DNA from: CAZZNY01 sp964655935
GTDB lineage: Bacteria; Patescibacteriota; Gracilibacteria; BD1-5; UBA2023
Direction of reading: 5' to 3'
Length of the DNA stretch: 64,000 nucleotides
Assembly: GCA_964655935.1 (NCBI GenBank)
Contig: CAZZNY010000004.1
Span: 45,447 to 109,446, forward strand
Within the stretch, counting starts at the first letter, position 1; the number at the start of each line of letters is the position of its first letter. Below the pieces are notes generated by a model. The model did not search any database. It saw nothing but the letters and a program-made list of their open reading frames with translations, and was not told the DNA's origin. Shown piece after piece: positions 54,701-64,000 of this stretch. Both the position numbers and the translations under genes were made by a program.

Positions 54701-57700
54701 CTCTCCGATACCGCTGGAATGTCTCAATCTCAGACGGATTTTGTACAAGAATCTAATAATCTTCAGAATAGTAATTCAAACGAGATGCCAGAGAGCGCGC
54801 AAAATGCTATACTCGATCGTTTTGTTTACTATAAATATGCATACAATACTGGAATCGAACCTGACGCTACAGCGAGCACTATTCGCTCGACTGGTACCGA
54901 CGCTTCAGGTCAGCCAAACACAGCACTTGCGAATGAGACGAATGACTTTCAAAATAGCATAGCGGATTATCAATCGCAGGATGTAAATTTTACAACCATT
55001 CCAGAAGACGCTCCTCCAGCACGTAAGCCGCTAGAACTCACTTTTGTTCGATCAGAATATTCGAGTGCCAAGTGAGTGGAAGTGGAAAAATATTTTACAG
55101 CTGGAACTGGCGGACTTGTGACAACTGGATGAGACGTTTCTGTACGAATTGTTTTAAAAAATACTTCTTCAAAAACACTTAAAGATATTATCTATCTTGA
55201 TACTCCCGATAAACTTGTGAATGTCGAAGATGGCTCAAAATATACTATTGTTCAAGGTGATAAAACACAAGAATTACCATTGAAGAAAATTGATTCTGAA
55301 GAATATGATTTTGGATTCGATGGTCTCAGTCTTGCTCCGTGAGCTTCTTTGACGATCACTTACAAATGAAAAGCAAACCCGGTCGATCTTGGAAAAATAT
55401 TGGTTGGTCTTTTTGATCCGAGTGATGAATATGGCGATGTCGCACTGAATCCGACTCGAGTGTGTGGTGCGAAGTTTTTTATGTGGATATCTACCGCCGT
55501 TCGTTCGTACAAAAAAATCACAAAAATATTCGAAGACGATTCGACCTCACCGATCGATCCAAATATTTGAAAAATTACGGATCTTACGAATGCGCTTGAA
55601 AAAGCGAATGCTCAAGGAAATCAAACTGAAGTTGATCGAATCATCGCTGAAATCACAAAATTGAGAGATGGGATGAACATAGACACTGGAGAAGGAGATG
55701 AAAACGTTGTTCCAGATTCAGAAGGGTTTTCATTTACTCCTGAAAATATTGATGCGATTAATGAATGAATAGATAATGTCGTAAAATGACTTGGATGTGG
55801 ATTTTGAGGTGGAGGATGTCTTACGATGCCGATGAATTATGCACCACTCGCACCAGGATCATCTCCTGTCATGATGGGATATCCACTTATGTCTTTGACA
55901 CCTGCGACTGTTGCAGTAAGTAGGGGGCTACCGATTTTCGCTCTGAATACGAACTGTGCCATGGTACGAATATGGCCGCCTTGTCCAATCGGTGCAGGAT
56001 GATGGCTCATGCCGACAAACACGAGTATACTTCGTATTTTCGTAACGCCGACTCTTACGGGAGCAGCTGGTATGGCATTATGTTGGGGGCAGAACGTAGC
56101 AGCAGCCCTTCCTCCTCCGGGAATTTCTCCCGTGACTCCAGGATGAAACTGTATCGTCGCAGCAAAACCACTCAACACCTGTAAAGATGATGGAAGTGAT
56201 GGGAATGCTGGTTCTACGGGACCTTCAAGTAATAGTGGAAGTGGTTCTGGAAATAGCTATATAAATGCCAGTTCTTGTTCGCAACCAAAATGAACACTTT
56301 CGGACGATGACAGAGAAAAACTTACCCAACATGCTGCAGGTTGATTATCTAAATATGATCGATCTCAACTCGTAAAAAGAATCGGAGCTATCTGAGGAAA
56401 TATGAAATCTGGAAGCTCTCTTATCGGTTTTGGTGGAGATGATTCCGGCGGAGCTGCAGGTGGATCGATAGGAATTGATATGACTGCGGTCGGAAATGGT
56501 GATTGGGGAAATATTCTCAAAATCGATATGAAACGAATATTCCCGTTCCCAGATTTTCTCATGCAATGGGTAACGCGTCAGATCGAAGAATTTTCAAACA
56601 AACTTACCGATCTTCCAACACTTTATATTATCTTGCCTGATTTTAGTGCCCTTCTTGGTACGACAAAAACAGTTAATGAGAATTTACAGAAGGCAAGGAA
56701 TGCTTTTTCTGATGATGCGAGTAAAAAAAGAGATGAAACAAATAAAAACAATCCAACTCCAGGTGCGAGTTATCTTTGGTGAGAAGGTAGTAAAGAAAGT
56801 GCATCGACACGACTTAATAAAGTAGTAAAAGATAATTACAAGAAATCAATCGGATGAATGCAGGAAGTATTTACTCTTCTCGGTTCGTTGCCACTTATTG
56901 AATTCGAAAATGAAGAATTAGATGTGACGGTTCCATGGATCGACGCAAAGGCAGTGGAGAAAATGACGAAAGACTATCAGCTCACCGCAAAACAATGGGA
57001 AAATGAAATCAAGCGAGCAGGTGATAAATGGGGCGCTCTTGGAACTGCTTCTGGAGCGAGTGCTCTTGTGTCAGTAGATGCAGGAAAGAGTCTCAGGTCT
57101 ATCAAACAAAATATAAAAATTCTCGAAGACTATGGAAAATTCCCTGAAAAACTCTTTAAATTGCTTTCATGGAAAGAAACATTCCTTGAACAAATTCTCT
57201 GTAATGTAAAAGTGATTCAGGAGGTTACCGTTGGATGGATGGGGCGTAATGGAAAGCGCTTTAGGGCATGGGTCGAACTCTACGTTCTTATAAAAGCTAT
57301 TCTCAAAACCTGGCAACTTACTATTGATCTTTTTGCTGGATATGAAGCAGAATGTAGTGCTTGTAAGAATGAGAGGTGGAATCTCTGGCACTTTATATTT
57401 AAGCTTATTTCTGCGATTTTACCGCAGATTCCAGTTATTCAGTTCCCAAAATGGCCGGATATTATCCTCGATCTTCATAATATTCGAGCAGGAATTCGTA
57501 TAAAAATTCCAGAATTCAATTTTAATCCAAAACCAATCGTACTTCCACATCTTCCGCGTTTGAGTCTTCCGGATGTTCCGAATGTTAATATTTCACTTCC
57601 ACAGATTCCGGTACTTCCAAAACTTCCAAATCTGCCGAATCTTCCAGAGCTTCCAAGTCTTCCAGAGGTGAAACTTCCAGAACTTCCACCACCACCGACG

Positions 57701-60700
57701 ATACCAAAACTTTTCGGTTATCTCAAGGCATTTTTAGAGATATTAAAACTGATCAAAAAAGTTCTCTGTCTTTTGCGTATTAATCCATTCGTACCAGAAT
57801 GGTTTGCGGGAACACAGATTGCTATTATTACTGAACGACAAGGAAAATTACCGATAGATTTTCTCGATGTCTCACTTCCACAATTCTCTTATCCTTGGGT
57901 AGACGCCATTAAGGTAACCACGTATGTAAATCTTGAATTCGAAGCGGATTTTATTACCGAATACGCTCGAGCGATTCTCGATCCATTCAATCAATTTTCT
58001 ACGGATTTTGCGAATATGGGACGAGGCATAAAGATCCCGGATGTTGCGGTTCCTGGAGCGGATGGTGCGAATATCGATCTTTGAACGTATACGCCGGTTG
58101 AGAAGGCTCGTATTCAAAAAGCGGCCATAGCTTTCGCTTATGGAGCGATCGGAGAAATCCAAAAATTCACTAAATATCTTGAGGCTGAATCAAAGAATCT
58201 TACCACTGTGGATTGATTGAAACAGATTTTAGCAGAAAATGTGAAAGAACTTCAAAAAGACGGAGATCCAAAAAGTAGGGAAATGGCAGCGGTTCTGGAT
58301 GCGGCAGTTCGTTATGATGGATCGAAAGAAGATGCTGTTATTGCTGAGCTTTCGAAGCAGCAAAATACAAAATGGAATTTGATTACTTCGATTTTGACGG
58401 AGGAACGCAATGAAAATACGAAGATAAAATCAGAAGTTCAAAATGTTATGCGAGGGAATAAAACATTGTTTGAAATATCTCCATTGAAGCGCTTTACGAT
58501 CGGGGCCATACAGGCAGCTTCAGAGATCGATTCGACCGCTTCCATGAAAAAAGATTTAAGCACTCAGAATAAAAAAGTATTGGCCGCATTCCTCTCTGAC
58601 ACGCCAAGTGTAGATCCTCTCACAGAAGATATCAAAAAAACAGGAACGGAATTGCAGTCCACGATCGTAAATGGTTTACAAGACTTTAATAAACTTAACT
58701 CTTACAATGCTTCTCTTCCAGTAAAAGCAGATCCGATAGTAGCAGCAGATGAAGCAAGCGCTTCTACGAGCGGTCAGGAATGAAAATATGAATATAGTGG
58801 ACTTTATATTATCAAATGAGGTAAGCAATTCCATTTGTTTGATTATAAAGATGAGACAGAATGAAACGAAGAAGTCATTCCCCTTGATGTCCATAGAAAT
58901 GGAGATGAGGATGTATTATTCCGTGTAGGAAATGGACTCTATATTAAATACGCAGGAAATACTGTTCCAACTAGTGCTGTTGCTGATTATGATGTAAAAG
59001 ACTGGCAGGCATTTCTCGATCTTTCAAACGATGATTCTCGTATTCAATCCGCTGCGAATTATTTTGTAGAATCATTTGATTCACCAGATGAGATTACCCT
59101 CTCGTTTCGACCGGCAGACGAACAAAAAGATAAGAAATTTAGATTTGAATTCTTTGAATATATTGATCGATTCGACAGACGAACGGAAGCATCAGAAAAA
59201 GCACTGCTTCCATACACAAAAAAACAAGTGATTGATATGATTGCTGATGTATCAGACGATACGATACAAACAACGGATTTTACTGGTATTGTTTTGCATG
59301 ATACTGTAGCTCGATTTTGAGCAGGAAATGGTATGGGAACAGTTATTCTCCCAGAATATAGTGAGCTTCTCGCTGGACAAAGTGTCGAAGCAACCGAGGG
59401 GAAAAGTATCTATACAGATGCTGATGGGGCACGTGTCGAATATCGGCTTGATTGAGAAGAAGAGTGGAAGTCGGTGACTATGCAATCAAATACAAATATA
59501 GAATGGCTGCAAGATGGAGAGCTCCGTGTCGTCAGTGGTCGAGTGATATTATTCCGAGATTCTCTTGCGGAAAAGAAAGAAATGAATGTCGGTGAACTTT
59601 CGGGATTCCCAATTCTTCATGGTGCTCAAATAGATCTCCAAAAGAGCGCTGCTCTGGAGATCGTCTACTATAATCATGAAAATACATATACCATCGACAA
59701 TGGAAGTACCTATGAATACTATGATCTTGGAGATGTTTCTAATGAATATCAGGTCACTCTTTCTCGTGATAACGATTATTATTATGGAAAACTCTATCCG
59801 TTTGCATGAGGACTTGATGGAACTGTTACGAACCTTATATTGTTTTCTCCACAAATACATGGAGATCGAGAACCACCAATTATAAACATCGGAAAATCAT
59901 TCCGTGTTCCCGTCTATCAGAAGCGAACTTCGAATATGCTCAAATATATGCTCGACTCTTCTGGAATTGATAACATATGGGTAACGGGTGATGATCTTAT
60001 CGTTCGAGGAGCGACCGTGTTTGATCTAGTTTTTGGAAAATATACGACACTCTTCAAAAAAACCGTGCAATTATTCGCGCAAGATCTTCCTGGAAATACT
60101 ATCCAAAAAGAAATGACGCTTGAAGTGTATTCACCAATTCCAACAATTACCTCTGTGGTGAATCGTGTCGTAAAAGGAATCCTTGATGAAACATTGAAAG
60201 ATGAGCCAGTTGATATATTCCGACATCGAAACGGACGAATTGATTTGATCTCTGGAACCGGTACGATGACAGATGACCTCTGACAATTCGAATATAATCT
60301 CTCGGCGGCACAGACTGGAACAATTCTTAAGAATGCCTCTGGTGCCACGCTTGCCACGATGGATGAAACGACTGGAAAAATTCAGTTGACGAGTGATACT
60401 TACAAGATTGAAGTAATTGGAGCCACCGAATCTAGTCCGACTACCACTCGAATTCTTGATGAGAATGGTACGGTTCTTTTCTCCCAATCACTCTCTTTCC
60501 CAAATAATCTCTCTGTGGATAAAATAATAAACTTCGATGAAACACTTCCAGATGGAATCTATGTTCGAGTCTCTGCTGTTGATAAAGATTTTATTAAAAA
60601 TGGTGCAACAGTTCCGTTCTTGCCACAGGGATGATATCTCGTAGATAGTGCAAAAAAACCAATTGCTGGAATTAGTCGAGATGGCAATATCTATCTTATT

Positions 60701-60826
60701 GATTCGAGTCTTAAGCTCGGATATCAGAAGAGTGGAAAATATACGACCTACTTGATTCTTGATATACAAGACACTATTCTTGCTGAAGTGCTTCTGAAAC
60801 TGAAATGAGAATATGTTGTTCAGTAG
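48743..60826 (+). CDS. Giant (4027 aa) secreted surface protein
   Basis: One unbroken frame with more than fifty in-frame TGA codons by my reading and no TAA or TAG before 60824. A signal peptide (RYISYLLIFSILFLQTF) starts the protein. Residues about 1070-1310 hold invasin/Big-like Ig modules (KITVLPSTSKFVKGSRVNVV; HRITVKIVDNSGNPITGF). Two FG-GAP/VCBS-like Ca-binding segments lie near 1810 (LDFNGDKQEDIVMFYESGKV) and 1915 (VFDMDKDGKDDLVILFENGEL). Residues about 2100-2250 resemble a DUF11-like module. A Gly/Pro/Met-rich low-complexity part follows near 2350-2490. A Leu-Pro zipper lies at about 2930-2990 (LPKLPNLPNLPELPSLPEV). The C-terminal 1000 residues are of mixed character and end in beta-rich repeats. 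It is probably exported as an adhesin or cell-contact protein; no enzymatic motif was found. An upstream GTG at 48722 is an alternative start. Confidence 0.88.
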
Positions 60827-60858
60827 TGTTTCAGATTTGTCCTTGAAAAATATAAGAA

Positions 60859-60896
60859 AAGTCCTATACTGCGGATAGTATAGGACTTATTTTTTG
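60859..60896 (+). terminator. Intrinsic terminator of the giant gene
   Basis: A hairpin AAGTCCTATAC (60859-60869) with GTATAGGACTT (60878-60888), followed by ATTTTTTG. It lies 33 bases past the TAG. Confidence 0.9.
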
Positions 60897-60901
60897 CCTT
60901 C

Positions 60902-61471
60902 ATGTATCTTTTTTTAAACACTATTACCCGTCCTGGAAATATTATTCTGTTTCAAAATGGAAAAATAATCGCCATGGAACTTTGGGATTCACACGGGAAT
61001 GAATTTGATTTTCTTCTTGAGACGATTGAGGGTTTTTTACAGAAAAACAATGTAAATATTCCAAATATTTCTGGTATCGTGACAGTGTCATGACCGGGAG
61101 GATTTACAGCTACTCGGATCATCTCGCTCATCGTGAATACCTGGAGATCGCTCTATCATATTCCGACACAGAGTATTACGTTATTTGATTTATTTCTCCG
61201 CTCGGGAAGTGACTTTCCACTCTGTGTAAAAGCTAATCGAGGAGAATATCTTATCTGGTCAGAAGCAGAAAAAAATCCTGAGATTCTTCCGATTTCGGAA
61301 ATTCATTCTGGAAACTATTCCGGAATGTGAGACGAAGAGGATTTTACACTAGAACAAAATGTTCACATTAACCAGAATATCGATTATGAGAAATTTTTTA
61401 CTCAATTTGCATTTATCCCAGAAGATAAGAATATCGAACCGTACTACATAAAGAAGCCGAATATAACATAA
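60902..61471 (+). CDS. tsaB: tRNA threonylcarbamoyladenosine biosynthesis protein TsaB
   Basis: A 189-aa ASKHA-fold protein that helps TsaD and TsaE make t6A37 on ANN-decoding tRNAs. The family signature GPGGFTATRIISLIVNTW (about residues 65-82) matches GPGSFTGLRIG of TsaB, and the first Gly pair is preceded by VTVSG, where G is TGA-coded. The N-terminal strand (LFLNTITRPGNIILFQNG) fits the fold. The protein is shorter in its C-terminal half than usual (about 220-230 aa) and ends IEPYYIKKPNIT. TsaD, TsaE and TsaC are not in the window. The ATG at 60902 is in the terminator's tail region, so the gene may have its own promoter in the 3' end of the giant gene. Confidence 0.8.
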
Positions 61472-61485
61472 ATAAGAAAAAAGAA

Positions 61486-61556
61486 ACACAGGATAATAGA
61501 ATGGTAGAAATAAAATTCTCCATTCTATATCCTACTTCCTATTATTCTATTATCCT
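61486..61556 (+). repeat. Imperfect palindrome between tsaB and the PH-domain gene
   Basis: GGATAATAGAAT near 61491-61502 is repeated inverted as ATTCTATTATCC near 61543-61556, with a second nested pair (GAATGG and CCATTC) between. The RNA could form a long stem near the start of the next gene and may serve as tsaB terminator or as a leader structure. Confidence 0.5.
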
Positions 61557-61563
61557 TGTTTTT

Positions 61564-62109
61564 ATGACTCCTCACCCAAATATTGCAAATCTTCAAGAAG
61601 GAGAGCAAATTCAGATGGTTATTCGTCGTCACTGGATCGTTTTCACATACGTTTTTGTCTATATTTTCACACTTATACTCTCGACCGCTTTTGTTTTGTT
61701 TTTTCGAGATTCCATTTCTACTATTATTCCTGATGGTTTATTGAATGTTATTTTGGTAATATATTGGACGATTTTTCTTCTGGTAATCTATGTTACTTGG
61801 ATCAATAACGAACTTGATCTTATCATCATCACCAATATGCGAGTCATCGGTATCGATCAGATTGCGTTTTTGCATCGAGATTTTTCCGAGTGTGCGATCG
61901 AACGAGTTCAGGAGATCAATGCTGAGACAAAAGGGCTTCTAGCGGATATTTTCAATTTTGGAACTCTGACAATCCATACCGCATCTGATGCATCTGATTT
62001 TATTATGCATGCGACAGCGGATCCGCTTGAGACGGCTCGAGGAGGATTGAATATCATCCAAAAATTCAAACATTCCTCGACAGGTACTACTAATCGTGAT
62101 GGTTTATAA
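61564..62109 (+). CDS. PH-domain membrane protein (YdbT/bPH2-like)
   Basis: A 181-aa protein with two transmembrane helices (IVFTYVFVYIFTLILSTAFVLFF and LNVILVIYWTIFLLVIYVTW) followed by a cytoplasmic bacterial PH domain: NELDLIIITNMRVIGIDQIAFLHRDFSECAIERVQEI and FNFGTLTIHTASDASDFIMHATADP. This order is typical of the YdbS/YdbT group, found in envelope-stress and export contexts. The ATG at 61564 (MTPHPNIANLQEGEQ) fits the conserved domain; the longer frame from 61501 reads through the palindrome. It has no TGA. The next gene begins 6 bases after its TAA. Confidence 0.82.
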   Translation: MTPHPNIANLQEGEQIQMVIRRHWIVFTYVFVYIFTLILSTAFVLFFRDSISTIIPDGLLNVILVIYWTIFLLVIYVTWINNELDLIIITNMRVIGIDQIAFLHRDFSECAIERVQEINAETKGLLADIFNFGTLTIHTASDASDFIMHATADPLETARGGLNIIQKFKHSSTGTTNRDGL

Positions 62110-62114
62110 TTTTT

Positions 62115-62660
62115 ATGAAACGAGCAATTATTGTCCATGGTTGGCAATCTTCACCTGATGCAAATTGGTTTTCTTCTGTGGCGGAAGACTTGAAAAGAAT
62201 CGGTTATCAAGTGAATATTCCAGAGATGCCAAACACGGAATTTCCCAAAAAAGAAGAATGGGTACGTCATCTTTACTCGGTTATATCGCAACCAGATGAA
62301 GATCTTGTCATTATATGACACAGTCTTGGATGTATCGCGATTCTACGATATATTGAGTCACTTCCGGTTGACACAAAGATAGGAAAAATAGTTTTGGTGG
62401 CAGGATTTGCAGAAAGCCTTGGTTATAAAGAAATCAAAAGCTTTACAGAAAATGAAATAGATTTTGGAAAAGTTCGAAATACAGGAGGAAAATTTTTTGT
62501 TTTTCATGCAAAAAATGATCCAGTGGTTGCTTTCGAGTTCTGAGAAAAACTCGCACGATATCTTCATGCAGAATTTTTTCCACAGGAAATTTGAGAACAC
62601 TTGAATCTTGGAACTGGATATTTTTCTTTTCCGGAGATAGCTGAAGTAATTAAGAATTAA
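62115..62660 (+). CDS. RBBP9/YdeN-like serine hydrolase
   Basis: A 181-aa alpha/beta hydrolase. The N-terminus MKRAIIVHGWQSSPDANWF carries the HGW oxyanion motif. The nucleophile elbow is IIGHSLGC (about residue 70), whose first Gly is the TGA at 62316-62318. The acid residue is likely Asp in FVFHAKNDPVV and the catalytic His in EIGEHLNLG near the C-terminus (both following TGA-coded glycines nearby). The family (RBBP9/YdeN, DUF1749-like small hydrolases) acts on unknown esters or amides. It is encoded 6 bases after the PH-domain gene. A palindromic repeat (62664-62740) follows. Confidence 0.88.
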
Positions 62661-62663
62661 GAA

Positions 62664-62740
62664 TTGTCATTCTGAACACAGTGAAGAATCTCTTATAAAC
62701 AAGTCGTCTACAAGGGATCCTTCGTTTCACTCAGGATGAC
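62664..62740. repeat. Palindromic repeat family A, between hydrolase and trxB
   Basis: TTGTCATTCTGAACAC to CTCAGGATGAC. The middle part GTCGTCTACAAGGGATCC is close to the copy in aas (7822-7911). Confidence 0.85.
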
Positions 62741-62779
62741 ACTCACTTGCAACCTTAAACCTTAAACTTTAAACTTTCT

Positions 62780-63688
62780 ATGTACGATCTTATCATCATC
62801 TGAGGCTGAAGCGCTGGACTTCCTGCGGGAATGTATGCAAGCCGATACAAACTTTCAAATCTTATTATCGCGGATCTTCCTGGATGAGCGCTGACGCTTT
62901 CGCATGACGTCGGGAATTATCCTGGTTTTGAGAGTATTTCCGGGACGGATCTTATGGATCGATTTATGGCTCACGCGAAAGTTTCCGGATCGGAATTCGT
63001 TCAGGATCGGGTTGTTTCCGTGGAAAAAACGGGAGAAACTTTTACAGTAAAAACTATGCAAGGACAGGAATTTAGCGCCAAAGCCATTCTCATAGCCATG
63101 GGAAATAAATATCGAAAACTCGGAGTTCCTGGGGAAGATAAGCTCATCGGTTCTGGAGTGTCGTATTGTGCGACGTGTGATGGGAATTTCTTCCGAAATC
63201 GAGAAGTGGTTATGGTCTGAGGATGAGATGCGGCTGCGGTCGAATCGCTCTATCTTTCCGAGCTTTGTTCTCGGGTTCATATTCTCGTCAGACGCGACGT
63301 TCTTCGTGCTGAGAAAGTTTGGGTAGAAAAACTTCTCGCGACGCCTAATATCGAAATTCACTTCAACACTCAGATAGCAGAAATTCGTGGAAGTATGTTT
63401 GTCGAAGATGTGCTCCTACAGGATGGTTCTGCCTTAAAAGTTGACGGGGTGTTTATCGCAGTCGGAAACGATCCAGATTCTTCGCTTTTTGATGGATTCA
63501 ATCTCGAAAAAGATGAAGAGGGGTATTTGAAAGTAAATGCAAAACAAGAGACCTCGTATCCTGATATATTTGCAGCCGGCGATATCACGACGAATTCTAA
63601 TAAATTCAAACAAACCATTATGAGTGCAGCAGAATGAGCACTTGCAGCTCATTCGATTCATGAAGCTCTTTTAAAGAAAGGTGGTTAA
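62780..63688 (+). CDS. trxB: Thioredoxin reductase
   Basis: A 302-aa FAD/NADPH flavoprotein that reduces thioredoxin (trxA, 41600-41935). FAD motif IIIGGGSAGLPAGMYAS (first and third Gly are TGA at 62801 and 62807), redox-active CATCDGNFF, NADPH motif VVMVGGGDAAAVESLYL and FAD-binding FAAGDITTNSNKF are all present. The stretch before the active site (GNKYRKLGVPGEDKLIGSGVSYCATCDG) is family-typical. The frame and TGA reading are proved by these motifs. The start at 62780 is the first ATG and gives MYDLIIIGGG. Confidence 0.97.
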
Positions 63689-63714
63689 GATAGTTATTTA
63701 AATTTCTCCTTTTC

Positions 63715-64000
63715 ATGAAAAACAAACAAGCTTTCACCCTCGTCGAACTCATCGTAGTAATCACTATTCTTGCCATACTTGGTACGATAGCTTTTTTGTC
63801 TTTCAATGGATATGCTTCTTCTGCGAGAGATAGTGCAAGACTTACAGATCTTGATAATCTCACAAAAGCACTCGAGATGACCGTAGCAAAAACAGCAACG
63901 CTTCCAAAACCCGCAAGTAGCATAGATATAAAAGCAGGAACTACTACTATCTGATATCAGTGATATGCAGATAAGACAGTACTCGGAATGATCAGTATGT
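63715..64000 (+). CDS. Type IV prepilin (3' end outside window)
   Basis: MKNKQAFTLVELIVVITILAIL is a prepilin signal and helix with conserved Glu, nearly identical to that of the pilin-lectin protein at 44022 and followed by the same SSARDSARLTDLDNLTKAL type. The head region (KPASSIDIKAGTTTIGYQGYAD) is cut at the window edge. The similarity to the 44022 gene makes it a possible second member of the same lectin-tipped pilin family. TGA is read as Gly at TTI-G-YQ-G-YA. Confidence 0.9.

Noticed and set aside
48722..60826. A cluster of dozens of short or broken genes (pseudogene island)
   Set aside because: All fragments are in one phase and separated only by TGA, which is Gly in this organism; it is one gene.

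Overview
The window comes from a bacterium that reads UGA as glycine (NCBI translation code 25), so it belongs to the Gracilibacteria/Absconditabacteria branch of the Candidate Phyla Radiation (Patescibacteria). The direct evidence is that every long gene carries in-frame TGA and ends only in TAA or TAG, and that TGA falls on invariant glycines. Examples are the FAD-binding GGGSAG of thioredoxin reductase (TGA at 62801 and 62807), the GHSLG nucleophile elbow of a hydrolase (62316) and the GGAE motif of a GT4 glycosyltransferase (15910-15912, complement). CGA is a common codon at conserved arginines, for example in the LSGGQKQR signature of the ABC exporter, so it still means Arg here. All coordinates below are for genes read through TGA.

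Layout: apart from a thioredoxin gene and a tRNA-Lys, every gene left of about 32.7 kb is on the minus strand and every gene to the right is on the plus strand. Left arm (1-32.7 kb): a secreted thrombospondin-type-3 repeat protein (cut by the window edge); a phospholipid/lipoprotein group (DUF4105 Lnb-like protein, CdsA, CDP-alcohol phosphatidyltransferase); a DUF2339 membrane protein and a small neighbour sharing its C-terminal module; a bifunctional acyltransferase/acyl-ACP synthetase (Aas-like); a beta-propeller protein; an MFS transporter; a phosphopantetheinyl transferase; envelope polysaccharide genes (ABC exporter, GT4 glycosyltransferase, O-antigen-ligase-like protein, WecA/MraY-like transferase); two paralogous Cys-rich proteins of a family seen in CPR genomes; a phospholipase-D-like lipoprotein; PrmC, Fmt, a prepilin, a DedA protein and several uncharacterised membrane proteins.

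Right arm (32.98-64 kb): a surface cassette of a 1355-aa protein, a 71-aa membrane-anchored protein and a 1416-aa secreted Cys-rich protein; thioredoxin; an ECF sigma factor with a putative membrane anti-sigma partner; a prepilin fused to an FGE/C-type-lectin-like domain that looks like a diversity-generating-retroelement target; two tandem 282-aa DMT-type transporters; two small unknown genes; tRNA-Lys(UUU); a giant 4027-aa secreted protein with Ig-like and FG-GAP-like segments; TsaB; a PH-domain membrane protein; an RBBP9/YdeN-like hydrolase; thioredoxin reductase; and the start of another prepilin.

Taken together the genes describe a small-genome, probably host-associated cell that invests heavily in its surface: pilins, very large secreted proteins, polysaccharide export, and phospholipid and lipoprotein remodelling. 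Short palindromic repeat families lie between genes. In at least two cases (aas and prmC) a repeat sits inside a gene and is translated in frame. I saw no transposase, integrase, CRISPR array, rRNA or phage module, and no gene-free stretch longer than 300 bases.
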